From a bacterium (GTDB lineage Bacteria; Cyanobacteriota; Vampirovibrionia; Obscuribacterales; Obscuribacteraceae): a DNA stretch of 53,360 nucleotides. The DNA is taken from NCBI GenBank assembly GCA_018062085.1, contig JAGOSY010000030.1:1-53360 (forward strand). Direction: 5' to 3'. Positions 32,694 to 42,123 of this stretch are shown here, in pieces (the first letter of the stretch is position 1; the number at the start of each line of letters is the position of its first letter). The notes beneath the pieces are model-generated. The model was not told the origin of the DNA, made no database searches, and saw only the letters and a program-made list of their open reading frames with translations. A program made the translations under genes and the position numbers.

Positions 32694-34172
32694 GTGAGAA
32701 TAGTGAGATTGAAGACTGCCCGCGAACTTCTTAGCGCAATTGCCTTACTAATTTCATTACCCGCGCAAGCCTTCGCCGAAAGCAGCCTAAAGCTCAGACC
32801 AGAGATTCAACTAAACGAAACTTCTCTCACTCTTGTCGGTGCAGTGCAACTAGCCGAGAGCAAATATCCCCAAATTCTCAAGCAAGAAGCAGAGTTGCGC
32901 GCAGCAAAACGCAACGTCACTCTGCAAAAAGTTAAAGAGTACAATCCCTCGGCCCTACTTTCATATCAACAAGTAGACGCCACTCACAACCGCCTAACTC
33001 AAACTTTATTTGGCTCAGCTGTTCTACCAACAACTCCAGGCCCAGGACCAGACAGTGTCAGATTTGGCGCCGATGCTTTTAGTGCAGCTGGCTTCATCAT
33101 CGACTGGGCGCCACTAGACTTTGGCCTGCACAAAGCGCGCATAAACTACTCAAAAGCAGAAATGCAACTAGCCGCTGCACACTATGACCTTACTGTCCTC
33201 GATGTCACAGTGCAAGCGGCTGCAAGCTTCCTTGATGCCCTAATTATGAAAGAGCAAGTTAATGTCGCCATTGCCAACGTACAACGCTTTGCCGATTTCA
33301 GCAAAGTAGTTCACGCTCAAGTAGATGCCGGTCTAAAAGCTGGAGCTGATGCCTCATTAGCAGACTCACAACTAGCCAATGCCAAAAACGACTTAATACG
33401 CGCACGACTAAATTATGAGCTCGCCCTTGCCGAACTAGCATTCAAAGTGGGTGTCGGCGGCAATAGCATTGAAATCAATCCTGGTGGCATTAGTAACTTA
33501 ACGCAACCCGATGACCCGCAAAGAGACTCGCCAAAATTTAGCAATCACCCTCTCACGCTCGCCAAGCAATCGATAGTAAACCTCAGGCTAGCTAACCGCA
33601 AAGTTTTAGAAAAAGAATACTATCCAAGATTTCGCTGGCTAGGTGGAGTCAACTTGAGAGGCACGACCTTTAAGACAAACAGAGGAGATGTCTCTGCTCC
33701 GGGAATCAGCGGGTTGTTTCCCACCGTTCCAAACTGGAATGTTGGCATGGTTATTGATTTTCCCTTCTTTGAAATTATTCGAATTCAAGCGGAAAAGAAA
33801 GTAGTTAACGAACAAATAAACTCTGCCCAACAGTCTTACGCACTTGCGGTGCAACAGCTTAAGACCGAAGATGTCCAGGCTAGAGCCAGAGTAAGAGCTT
33901 CTCTTGAACTAGCGGCAAACATGCCCATTCAAGTGCAAGCGGCAACACAAGCAGCGCAGCAAGCTCAGGCGCGCTACCAGGCTGGGTTAGCAACAGTGGC
34001 GCAAGTAGCAGAAGCCAATCAAATTCTGGCCGACTCTAGAGTCAAAGAAGCAGTAACTAATGTCGGGGTATGGAAAGCCCTGCTGGCAAACGCTGCTGTT
34101 CACGGAAATCTGCGTCCTTTTCTAGGAGCAGCAGAGCAGGCAACCCGCAATTCTCGCACAGGTATTCAGTAA
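32694..34172 (+). CDS. TolC-family outer membrane efflux protein
   Basis: About 493 residues from GTG 32694 (GTG 32703, preceded by GGTGAG, and GTG 32655 are alternatives). Signal peptide LSAIALLISLPAQAFA. The body has the paired long-helix pattern of outer membrane factors: LAESKYPQILKQEAELRAAKRNVTLQ, then AAASFLDALIMKEQVNVAIANVQRF and ARLNYELALAELAFKVG; the second half repeats this (LANRKVLEKEYYPRF ... QAAQQAQARYQAGLATVAQVAEANQIL). It should form the trimeric outer membrane duct for the RND pump encoded next. The stop is adjacent to the RND start. Confidence 0.92.
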   Translation: MRIVRLKTARELLSAIALLISLPAQAFAESSLKLRPEIQLNETSLTLVGAVQLAESKYPQILKQEAELRAAKRNVTLQKVKEYNPSALLSYQQVDATHNRLTQTLFGSAVLPTTPGPGPDSVRFGADAFSAAGFIIDWAPLDFGLHKARINYSKAEMQLAAAHYDLTVLDVTVQAAASFLDALIMKEQVNVAIANVQRFADFSKVVHAQVDAGLKAGADASLADSQLANAKNDLIRARLNYELALAELAFKVGVGGNSIEINPGGISNLTQPDDPQRDSPKFSNHPLTLAKQSIVNLRLANRKVLEKEYYPRFRWLGGVNLRGTTFKTNRGDVSAPGISGLFPTVPNWNVGMVIDFPFFEIIRIQAEKKVVNEQINSAQQSYALAVQQLKTEDVQARARVRASLELAANMPIQVQAATQAAQQAQARYQAGLATVAQVAEANQILADSRVKEAVTNVGVWKALLANAAVHGNLRPFLGAAEQATRNSRTGIQ

Positions 34173-37100
34173 ATGTGGTTGATAAAACTGGCCATGGGCC
34201 GACCAATCACAATTATGGTTTTCGTCATTACCGCCCTTTTTGCAGCATTCCTTTCTGTAAAAGGAATGAAAATCGACATATTTCCCAACTTAAATATGCC
34301 GGTAATTTATGTCATCCAACCCTACGGCGGTATGGACCCAGCACAATTTGAAGCCTTTATAGTGGCACACTATGAAAACCACTTTTTATATATCTCTGGC
34401 GTCGATCATATCGAGTCAAAGGCCATTCAAAACACCGCTGTAATGAAAATTGTCTTCAAAGCAGATACAGACATGGCAGAAGCGATGTCTAATATCGTTG
34501 CGCAAGTAGAACGGTCACGGGCAAAAATGCCTCCTGGCACGGTTACACCATTCATACTGCGTTTCGATGCTGGCAATGTCCCAGTTGGCTATGTGGTGCT
34601 ATCTAGTAAAAGCAAGTCTGTTGGCCAAATAGAAGCTATTGCCGACGAACGCGTGCGACCAATAATTTCCACCATTCCTGGTGCCACCACAACTCACCCA
34701 TTCGGTGGCAACGTCCGCACCATTGTAATTACAGTCAACCCACAGCGACTTAGGGCACTGCGCTTGAGTTCAGAAGATATCGTCAACGCAGTAACCACCG
34801 GCAATATGATTACTCCATCTGGACTAGTAAAATCTGGAGATACGCAGCGTATTGCTAATCTAAACTCGACTGTGCTTGACATTCACGAGCTCGAGAAAAT
34901 ACCATTGCGCCTAGGACCAGGCGCCAGCCTGACCTTAGGTGACGTAGCCACCGTGGTAGACGATATGGATATTGCCACCGGTTACGCTCTGGTTGATGGT
35001 AGACGCACTGTCTTCATGACTATATCTAAGCTAGCCGATGCCTCCACTCTAGACGTGGTGCAACGTGTTAGGGCTGCTTTGCCGCAAATGCGAGCAGTGA
35101 TTCCGCAAGATATCATTGTCAGTTTTGATTTCGACCAAAGTGTCTATGTTACCGAAGCAATCAGCGGTTTGATCTACGAAAGTTTGATTGGTGCCCTCTT
35201 GACCGGAGGTGTGGTCCTACTCTTCTTGCAAGATCTTCGCAGTGCTCTAATCGTAGTCGCTACAATACCGATAGCGCTGGCCCTAGCAGTGGTTGGCCTT
35301 AGCGGCACCGGTCAAACAATCAACATCATGACGCTAGGAGGCCTATCTCTTGCAGTCGGCGTCTTAGTCGATGAAGCAACCGTAGCCATAGAAAACATTC
35401 ACACTCATCTTGATCGCGGCGCGCCACTATACAAAGGCATAAGTGATGCTTGTCGTGAAGTAATAACGCCGCAACTACTAGCGGTGCTATCTGTGGTCGC
35501 TGTATTTCTTCCGTCATTCTTCATGGAGGGCACGACCAAAGCGCTGTTTGTGCCCTTATCGCTTTCTGTTGGCTTTGCTATGACTGCCTCTTATATATTA
35601 TCAAACACACTCGTACCAGTATTATGCGGGTGGCTTTTGCACACAAGCACGGGCGACAAACACAAAGTTAACAAGATTGCGGCTCTGCTGATCAAATTAC
35701 GCCGCCAATATGCTCACAACTTAGTGAAGATTCTTCGACTGCGAGTGCCTCTAATAGTGACCTATATAGTTGCTACACCAGTGCTTATGCTCTGGCTTGG
35801 GCCAATGCTAAAAACAGAAGTCTTTCCCACAGGCAACCCATCGAGCTTTCAAATTAGACTTATTGGTCCAGTCGGTACACGAATTGAGGTCACAGAGAAA
35901 TACACAAAAAAAGTACTCGATATCATCTCAAGAGCAGCTGGCCCAGACAACGTCGAAATCTCAATTTGCTATGTCGGCACGCAACCACCAAATTTTGCCC
36001 TGAGCAATGTCTACATCTGGACAAGCGGCCCCCAAGAAGCGTTAATGCTCATAGCATTGAAGCATGGAGCAAATATCCGCTTAAGTGATTTGAAAGAACG
36101 TTTGCGCAAAGAAGTTGCCAATGAACTTCCTCAAATATCGCTCTCCTTCGAATCTGGTGACATTGTCAACAAAATCATGAATCTCGGGGCGCCAACGCCA
36201 ATTCAAATTGATATTACTGGCTCTAACCTGAGCCAAGACGAGGCTTTTGCACGCAAAATTCTAGAACAGTTACGGCAAGTCTCAGCCATAAGAGATGCGG
36301 TCATTGTCCAACCCCTAGAATATCCAACCATTGATATCACCGTTGACAGAACACGCGCTGGTCAACTGGGTCTCACCGCAGCCGACGTCAGCAAAGCATT
36401 GGTGCCAGCCGTCTATTCAAGTAGATTTCTCAAGCAGATCTGGTGGCGAGACCCACATCATGGCCACTCATACCAAATTCAGGTGCAATACCCGGCAGCC
36501 AATATGGAATCAATTAGAGACGTGGAAATGATACCGGTGCGAACAGGTGACGCCGAAAGCCCAAGAGTTGGCGAAGTTGCCGACGTTAACTTTGGCAAAA
36601 TGGTCGGCGAATATGATCGCTACAATCTTCGCCGCATGTTGAGCATAACGGCCAACATTGCTAGCGATGATCTAGGCAGTGCCGCTAGAGAAGTGGACAA
36701 GGCAATTGCTCGAGCGGGAACACCACCGCGAGGCCTAAACGTAAATGTACGTGGACAAGTACCAATATTGAGAAGCACAATGTCTGGCCTTGCCAATGGT
36801 TTAGGCTTAGCGGTAGTGGCCATTCTACTCATGCTTGTTGCCTACTTCCAGCGGGTCAAACTGGCACTAGTTGTAATGTCAGTTATTCCAGCAATTTTGC
36901 TTGGTGTCGTGATTAGTATCAAAATAACGAATGTCACTCTAAATGTGCAGTCGTTTATGGGAACAATTATGGCTGTTGGTATTGGTATTGCTAATGCCAT
37001 CTTGATTGTGTCATTCTCAGAATCGCGCAGAATCACCGGTCAGCCAGCGGGCTCGGCAGCGGTGCGCGGCGCAGCCAGTCGGCTCAGGCCGGTACTAATG

Positions 37101-37328
37101 ACAAGCATCGCTATGATTGCAGGCATGCTGCCAATGGCACTCGGCCTAGCAGAAGGAGGAGAGCGCACGGCACCGCTCGGAGTGGCAGTTATAGGCGGCC
37201 TCACATTCTCGCTGTTCGCTGTACTCTTTGTACTGCCCGCTATTTTCGCCATGGTGCAAAGCGGCTCTTCACGGACAGTTCCCAGCATGCTCTTTGACCC
37301 AGAGCAATCACAAGAAGGACCGTTGTAA
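34173..37328 (+). CDS. RND efflux permease (AcrB/HAE family)
   Basis: 1051 residues, the full family length with 12 membrane helices and two large periplasmic loops. The proton-relay motif in TM4 reads GVLVDEATVAIENI, with D400-E401 in place of the usual Asp-Asp. TM1 begins with MWLIKLAMGRPITIMVFVI. Other family landmarks: FDFDQSVYVTEAISGL before TM2, and LGVVISIKITNVTLNVQSFMG and GIGIANAILIVSFSESRR in the C-terminal half. It exports drugs, solvents or similar compounds by proton antiport. It lies between the outer membrane factor and the membrane fusion protein, overlapping the latter by one base. Confidence 0.96.
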   Translation: MWLIKLAMGRPITIMVFVITALFAAFLSVKGMKIDIFPNLNMPVIYVIQPYGGMDPAQFEAFIVAHYENHFLYISGVDHIESKAIQNTAVMKIVFKADTDMAEAMSNIVAQVERSRAKMPPGTVTPFILRFDAGNVPVGYVVLSSKSKSVGQIEAIADERVRPIISTIPGATTTHPFGGNVRTIVITVNPQRLRALRLSSEDIVNAVTTGNMITPSGLVKSGDTQRIANLNSTVLDIHELEKIPLRLGPGASLTLGDVATVVDDMDIATGYALVDGRRTVFMTISKLADASTLDVVQRVRAALPQMRAVIPQDIIVSFDFDQSVYVTEAISGLIYESLIGALLTGGVVLLFLQDLRSALIVVATIPIALALAVVGLSGTGQTINIMTLGGLSLAVGVLVDEATVAIENIHTHLDRGAPLYKGISDACREVITPQLLAVLSVVAVFLPSFFMEGTTKALFVPLSLSVGFAMTASYILSNTLVPVLCGWLLHTSTGDKHKVNKIAALLIKLRRQYAHNLVKILRLRVPLIVTYIVATPVLMLWLGPMLKTEVFPTGNPSSFQIRLIGPVGTRIEVTEKYTKKVLDIISRAAGPDNVEISICYVGTQPPNFALSNVYIWTSGPQEALMLIALKHGANIRLSDLKERLRKEVANELPQISLSFESGDIVNKIMNLGAPTPIQIDITGSNLSQDEAFARKILEQLRQVSAIRDAVIVQPLEYPTIDITVDRTRAGQLGLTAADVSKALVPAVYSSRFLKQIWWRDPHHGHSYQIQVQYPAANMESIRDVEMIPVRTGDAESPRVGEVADVNFGKMVGEYDRYNLRRMLSITANIASDDLGSAAREVDKAIARAGTPPRGLNVNVRGQVPILRSTMSGLANGLGLAVVAILLMLVAYFQRVKLALVVMSVIPAILLGVVISIKITNVTLNVQSFMGTIMAVGIGIANAILIVSFSESRRITGQPAGSAAVRGAASRLRPVLMTSIAMIAGMLPMALGLAEGGERTAPLGVAVIGGLTFSLFAVLFVLPAIFAMVQSGSSRTVPSMLFDPEQSQEGPL

Positions 37329-38623
37329 TGGCTAGAAAACCTGCTCTAATTAAAACAGTGCTTTTGACACTGCCGCTTAGCATCTGTTTGACTAGCTGTG
37401 CCCAGCAAGAAAACAACCATACAAATAGGACCGAGAGCAAACACGAAGAGCAAAACCACAATCAACACACAGCAGTGGTGCCAACCGTCAAAGTGCACTC
37501 AGCCAATTTAGAGCGCACAGTGAAAATTCCTTCTGAGCTAACTGCTTTTCGTGAAGTGGCAATACATCCGAAGGTACACGGGTTCATCAAGCATGTGTAC
37601 GTTGATAGAGGTTCAGCAGTAAAACAAGGACAAATTTTAATTGAGATAGTCGCCCCAGAACTTGAAGCAAACTATCAAGAGAGCCTGGCAAAGCTAGAAA
37701 CAGTCAGCTCGGCGCTGGTTCAAGCACAATCAAATGTAGCTAATTTCAAAGCTCAAAAAGACGAGGCTGAAGCTAAAGTTGAGGCAGAAGAAGCGAATTA
37801 CAAGCGAATTCAGTATGCCGCCCAGACGGCCGGAGCGATTGCGCCGGTAGATCTGGAAGCAGCAGAGAAGACTCTTCAAGGTTCAAGAGCTCATGTGCGA
37901 GCGGCAGAACAAGCAGTAATTGGAGCGCAGTCAGAACTAGAATCACAAAAGGGTCGAATTAGATCGGCCAAGCAGGCTCTTATCTCAGTGGGCGAAATGA
38001 GAGCGTACCTAACAGTACGCGCTCCATTTAACGGCACTATCACTGAGCGAAATGTCCACGAAGGCAGCTTGGTAAGCTCTTCAGCCAACAGCACAGCCCT
38101 ATTGAAGATCCAAGAAACGTCGAAACTACGCCTAATTGTGCCTGTACCAGAAGAGGATATTGCAGGCATCAAGCCAGGTGCAGAAATGAAATTCACAGTA
38201 CCAGCATTTCTTGGCAAAACCTTTAATGGATATATTGCCCGCATCAGCCACGGCCTTGATCGCAAAACTAGAACCATGGTGATTGAACTAGATGTTAGCA
38301 ATTCTAGGCAAGAACTTGAGCCTGGAATGTACGCCGAAGTAGTCTGGCAGATGCGACGCCCCTATCAAACACTTTTTGTACCAGCATCAGCAATCGTAAG
38401 TAAAGAAGACAAAACCTATGTCATTAGGGTGAAAAACTCTACAGCAGAAATGCTACCTGTCAGCCGGGGTCAAGCCATGGGCCAAGAAGTTGAGGTTGTA
38501 GGAAATCTGGTGAGTGGGGATGAAGTAGTTCTCGATGCTCGCGACGACATCAAGACAGGGGCAAAAATTAACTGCAAGCTACAAGCAATAGATGCAAGCA
38601 AGCACAGCGAACACGACGAGTGA
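37328..38623 (+). CDS. Membrane fusion (periplasmic adaptor) lipoprotein of the RND system
   Basis: 431 residues. Lipoprotein signal with lipobox LTSC (C24). A short His/Asn/Glu-rich stretch (about 27-50) follows and could bind metal ions. Then the barrel/lipoyl start (TVKIPSELTAFREVAIHPKVHGFIKHVYVDRGSAVKQGQ), a coiled-coil hairpin (about 115-225), and the beta-barrel and C-terminal segments (LEPGMYAEVVW; VVGNLVSGDEVVLDA). It links the permease to the TolC-like duct. ATG 37328 overlaps the permease stop (TAATG). The gene order OMF-RND-MFP is one of the less common ones. Confidence 0.94.
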   Translation: MARKPALIKTVLLTLPLSICLTSCAQQENNHTNRTESKHEEQNHNQHTAVVPTVKVHSANLERTVKIPSELTAFREVAIHPKVHGFIKHVYVDRGSAVKQGQILIEIVAPELEANYQESLAKLETVSSALVQAQSNVANFKAQKDEAEAKVEAEEANYKRIQYAAQTAGAIAPVDLEAAEKTLQGSRAHVRAAEQAVIGAQSELESQKGRIRSAKQALISVGEMRAYLTVRAPFNGTITERNVHEGSLVSSSANSTALLKIQETSKLRLIVPVPEEDIAGIKPGAEMKFTVPAFLGKTFNGYIARISHGLDRKTRTMVIELDVSNSRQELEPGMYAEVVWQMRRPYQTLFVPASAIVSKEDKTYVIRVKNSTAEMLPVSRGQAMGQEVEVVGNLVSGDEVVLDARDDIKTGAKINCKLQAIDASKHSEHDE

Positions 38624-38634
38624 AATTCTATTAA

Positions 38635-39027
38635 TTATTTGCCAATGCGAATTACAATTTCGTCTGGCCCAGCCAAATTTAGGCGCTCACGAGCCAGTCT
38701 TTCTATACCGGTGGAAGAGCGATAGCTCGATAGCCCGTCGCGCAGTTCTTTGTTGATTTCTTCTGCCTGCCTGCGTCCATCTTTTAAGGCATTAGACTGC
38801 TGATGAAGATAAACCTGGCGCTGGCAGCTACCAACTATCGAGCGGCCAGCTTGATAGATTGCTACTGAGGTAATCAACAGAATCACTAGCTGGCGGCCAA
38901 GTTGTCCTGAAATCGCAAAGCGCGATAGAAAGCCCGGCGGCTTACCCACCGGCGTATGCGAAGGCTTGATGGGCGACTGGCTAGCAGGCGTAGCAACTGC
39001 TCTAAGGCTAGGCTTGGTATCGTTCAC
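38635..39027 (-). CDS. FtsB/DivIC-like septum formation protein
   Basis: 130 residues. A Pro/Ser-rich cytoplasmic tail (about 1-45), one membrane helix (LVILLITSVAIYQAGRSI), then a coiled coil (QQSNALKDGRRQAEEINKEL) and the family's C-terminal block (STGIERLARERLNLAGPDEIVIRI). FtsB-type proteins connect the divisome subunits FtsL and FtsQ. It starts three bases after the phosphomutase stop, so the two are probably one transcript, and it ends close to the convergent adaptor gene. Confidence 0.85.
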   Translation of the reverse strand: MNDTKPSLRAVATPASQSPIKPSHTPVGKPPGFLSRFAISGQLGRQLVILLITSVAIYQAGRSIVGSCQRQVYLHQQSNALKDGRRQAEEINKELRDGLSSYRSSTGIERLARERLNLAGPDEIVIRIGK

Positions 39028-39030
39028 GTT

Positions 39031-40521
39031 CTAGATTACTTCCGCCGTAGTTTGTTTCTGTTTTGCCGTTGGCAAGGCGTCAACTTTGAACCCCTTTAAA
39101 ATTTCGTCGATTTGGCTCTTGAAGTCAACCATTAATGAATCAATTAATTGTTCAGATCTACCCTCACCAGATACACGAATGACTGGCTCAGTTCCACTGG
39201 GGCGAATCAAAAGCCAATTATCTGGGTCGTGATAAAGCTTCAAACCATCGGCCCTGTCGACTTTATACAATCGTTCCCCGACTAAAGTCGCAATCGGATG
39301 CTCGGCCAAATAAGCCAGCAATTGTTGCTGTGTCTGCTTAGTTAAATGCAGATCACCACGGCGCTGGAAAAACTTGACGCCAATCTCGTTTTCTAAATCT
39401 TGCCAAATTTGCGCCAGTGGTTTCTTCTCATAGGCCAGCATTTCAATCACCAGCAAATTAGCTAGAATACCGTCTTTCTCTGGTATGTGACCCTTAATAG
39501 AGACACCGCCAGACTCTTCGCCACCAATCAAAACATCTTCGGTGCGCATCTTTTCACCGATATATTTAAAGCCCACTGGCGTTTCTATCAAAGGCAATTT
39601 ATAGTGAACGGCTACATGATTAAGCATATGACTGGTGGCAACTGTGCGCACAATGGCACCACTCATACCATGATTTTTCACAAGGTGTCTGGTCAGTAAA
39701 CAAAGCAATTGATTTGGCGAAAAGAAAGCGCCCTGACCATCAATAATGGCAAAGCGATCAGCATCACCATCGGTGGCTATACCGATATCAAAGTTACCGG
39801 CTTTAATTTTGGCTACAAGTTCAGTTAAATAAGGCGGGGTAGGTTCTGGCATCCCACCGCCGAACAGTGGGTCACGGAAATCGTGTAGCGCCTCGAGTTC
39901 GATGCCCGCTTCGAGCAAAATTTTGTCAATATAGCCGCGACTCGTGCTGTAAAGCGCATCAAAAGCCACCCTTAGACCTGAAGCCGAAATCATCTTAAGA
40001 TCTACAAGCTTCTTCACCGCCTCCATATATGGTGCACTAGCATCAAACAATTGCAGACTATCGCTTGAGTGAGCTATATGCGCAGGGCAGTGCTTGAGGT
40101 TGTCTACAATCTTGGCGGTGATGTCATTGGTGGCTGGGCCAGCGTAGGGCGGAATGTACTTAACACCGCAATATTCAGGAGGATTATGACTAGCTGTAAA
40201 CTGCAGGGCACCACAGGTGGATTCAGCTTGAGTAGCCCAGGCAATACAAGGGGTGGGAATATCGCGACTGGCAACTTTGACATTAAGACCCATGGCCATT
40301 AATACCCTGGCCGCACGCTCGGCAAATTGATCAGCCATAAAACGAGTATCAAAGCCAATTAAGACTGGAGTATCCTTATTGGCAGTGCCATCAATATAAG
40401 TCTCAGTAAGATAGTGGCCAATGGCGTAGCTAACTTTTTCGACATTGGCGAAAGTGAACTTGTCTGCAATTATTGCCCGCCAACCATCGGTGCCAAATTT
40501 TATATCGCTGGTTGCCGTCAT
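39031..40521 (-). CDS. Phosphoglucomutase/phosphomannomutase family enzyme
   Basis: 496 residues. Alpha-D-phosphohexomutase with all four motifs: the phosphoserine loop TASHNP (S111), the Mg site DGDADR (251-256), the sugar-binding GGEESGG and the phosphate-binding RPSGTEPVIRV at the C-terminus. It interconverts hexose 1- and 6-phosphates for glycogen, LPS or exopolysaccharide. Glucose versus mannose specificity is not clear from motifs. Start ATG 40521 gives the usual IKFGTDGWR N-terminus. Confidence 0.93.
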   Translation of the reverse strand: MTATSDIKFGTDGWRAIIADKFTFANVEKVSYAIGHYLTETYIDGTANKDTPVLIGFDTRFMADQFAERAARVLMAMGLNVKVASRDIPTPCIAWATQAESTCGALQFTASHNPPEYCGVKYIPPYAGPATNDITAKIVDNLKHCPAHIAHSSDSLQLFDASAPYMEAVKKLVDLKMISASGLRVAFDALYSTSRGYIDKILLEAGIELEALHDFRDPLFGGGMPEPTPPYLTELVAKIKAGNFDIGIATDGDADRFAIIDGQGAFFSPNQLLCLLTRHLVKNHGMSGAIVRTVATSHMLNHVAVHYKLPLIETPVGFKYIGEKMRTEDVLIGGEESGGVSIKGHIPEKDGILANLLVIEMLAYEKKPLAQIWQDLENEIGVKFFQRRGDLHLTKQTQQQLLAYLAEHPIATLVGERLYKVDRADGLKLYHDPDNWLLIRPSGTEPVIRVSGEGRSEQLIDSLMVDFKSQIDEILKGFKVDALPTAKQKQTTAEVI

Positions 40522-40559
40522 TGTTTCCTCAAGTCACTAAATATAAAAAATGTCGCCCG

Positions 40560-41936
40560 TTAAAGAGCAGCAAGATAATTGAAAACATACTCACGTAAAG
40601 CTTCCCAAGCTGTTCCGGCCTGCCTTTTACCACGATGAGCGGCGGGCACAGGTTTGCTACCAGGAGGCAGAACATTTTTAGGCTTAAGCTGTTCTAGCTC
40701 ACTATCAGAACTAAAATCAATGATTGAGCCATCTCTACCATAAAAGCGGTAAGTACCTGAGTCTTCAGCTCGACTAAAGTCAGACTCAACGAAGCTGCTG
40801 GCCTTGGCCGTAGCAGCAGAAGTTGCAGCAGAAGCGGCAGCCGAAGTAGCACAAGTATTTCTACTTTCACGTGCTCCACCGCCATGATTGAGAGCCTCTG
40901 ATTCTAAGCCCTGAACTTTGCGGAACCGCGTAGTCATGCGAAATCCGTCTGAGCAGAACAGAGCAGTCATGGCAATCCAATCACCGTTAGCATCGGGCAA
41001 AAGTCTGCGTTCAGTGTGAACCGAACGAATCAAATCGATGCTCCAGAACTGGCCATCTTCGCGCGCTATACTGACGCAACCGCGAGCATCTACCTGCATT
41101 GACTCGCCTTGGGCTTTTACCCGGCCGCGACCATCGCGCACTAGCACACCAGGCCCATCGACCTCGCCCTGCGAATGCACGACCCCACTTGCATCGTGAC
41201 GAACAAAAGAAGAGAGATGGCCCTTATCGTCGTAGCCAAGGACGACACAAACACCGCGTTCAGAGACAATTTCTTGCACGCGACCGATGTCGTCTTTAAC
41301 AACTTTGGCACCACTAGGAAAAGTTTCAACGCTACCGCGACCATTGCCACTATCTTTGATTTCCACCCGCGGCCGCATTTTAACTGCGGCAGTGATACCA
41401 GAAGAATCACTAGTATCAGACATTCTGTTATTGCTTAGAGAGCGACTGTTACGAATGCCGCGCAAAAATGCACCTGGTCCGCCAGCACCATGTTGGCCAG
41501 CAAGGTCACGACGCCCACGCTCAAAATGCAGACTATCATCAGAAGCTTCAAAATCGGTCTTAGGCCAATAGCCTTCTTGAGATGTTTCTTCTAGGCCATC
41601 GACATCGTCTTGGTTTGAATATTTTCCTGAGTTGAGCCAAGCCTCAAGCATTTGTGCCCCAGTAGAGCTAGAGCCCACAGCAGCCAGCGAAGAATGATCA
41701 AGCAGTTGTCTTTCGCCCTGCGAAGCATTCTGAGAGAGGTAATTTAAAAGCCGACCATATTTTTGGTTTTCACTGGCAAAAAGATCTTGATTGGCTGCGC
41801 TGCCCTGAACTTGGCTCTGAACTTGACTCTGACGTTGCTCTAGTGGTCGATAGAACATTGCAGCATCTGTAGGCGAGGCAAAGCGCGCTTTACCTTGGGC
41901 TCTAACTGTATGGCGGGGGTGATTGTTCTCTAGCAT
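40560..41936 (-). CDS. RHS/YD-like protein of unknown function
   Basis: 458 residues from ATG 41936; an upstream in-frame start at 42059 would add a Cys-rich leader of 41 residues that looks non-coding. No signal peptide. The N-terminal half is low-complexity and Ser/Gln/Asn-rich. Residues about 200-350 contain short strand repeats around GRGSVETFPSGAKVVKDDIG, LGYDDKGHLSSF and VRDGRGRVKAQGE that resemble YD/RHS-type beta repeats. A Ser/Ala tract is followed by another YRFYGRDGSIIDFSSDSE unit. No toxin domain or cage-closing motif is visible. Possible relative of the 916-residue repeat protein in style, not in sequence. Confidence 0.6.
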   Translation of the reverse strand: MLENNHPRHTVRAQGKARFASPTDAAMFYRPLEQRQSQVQSQVQGSAANQDLFASENQKYGRLLNYLSQNASQGERQLLDHSSLAAVGSSSTGAQMLEAWLNSGKYSNQDDVDGLEETSQEGYWPKTDFEASDDSLHFERGRRDLAGQHGAGGPGAFLRGIRNSRSLSNNRMSDTSDSSGITAAVKMRPRVEIKDSGNGRGSVETFPSGAKVVKDDIGRVQEIVSERGVCVVLGYDDKGHLSSFVRHDASGVVHSQGEVDGPGVLVRDGRGRVKAQGESMQVDARGCVSIAREDGQFWSIDLIRSVHTERRLLPDANGDWIAMTALFCSDGFRMTTRFRKVQGLESEALNHGGGARESRNTCATSAAASAATSAATAKASSFVESDFSRAEDSGTYRFYGRDGSIIDFSSDSELEQLKPKNVLPPGSKPVPAAHRGKRQAGTAWEALREYVFNYLAAL

Positions 41937-42123
41937 GGTCGTTAGCACGCATTTATATGGGCATGACTTAGGCATGAAACAGGCGTGAAATATCTGGCCA
42001 TCCCTCAAGCGCCTGCAATTGTAGCATTTTCGGCACAAATCAAGGGGTAGAATACGCAAGCTGCAAAGATGTTACAAACACCTAGTTAAACCGGCTAAGT
42101 CACCACTCCAGAACAAAGCAAGC

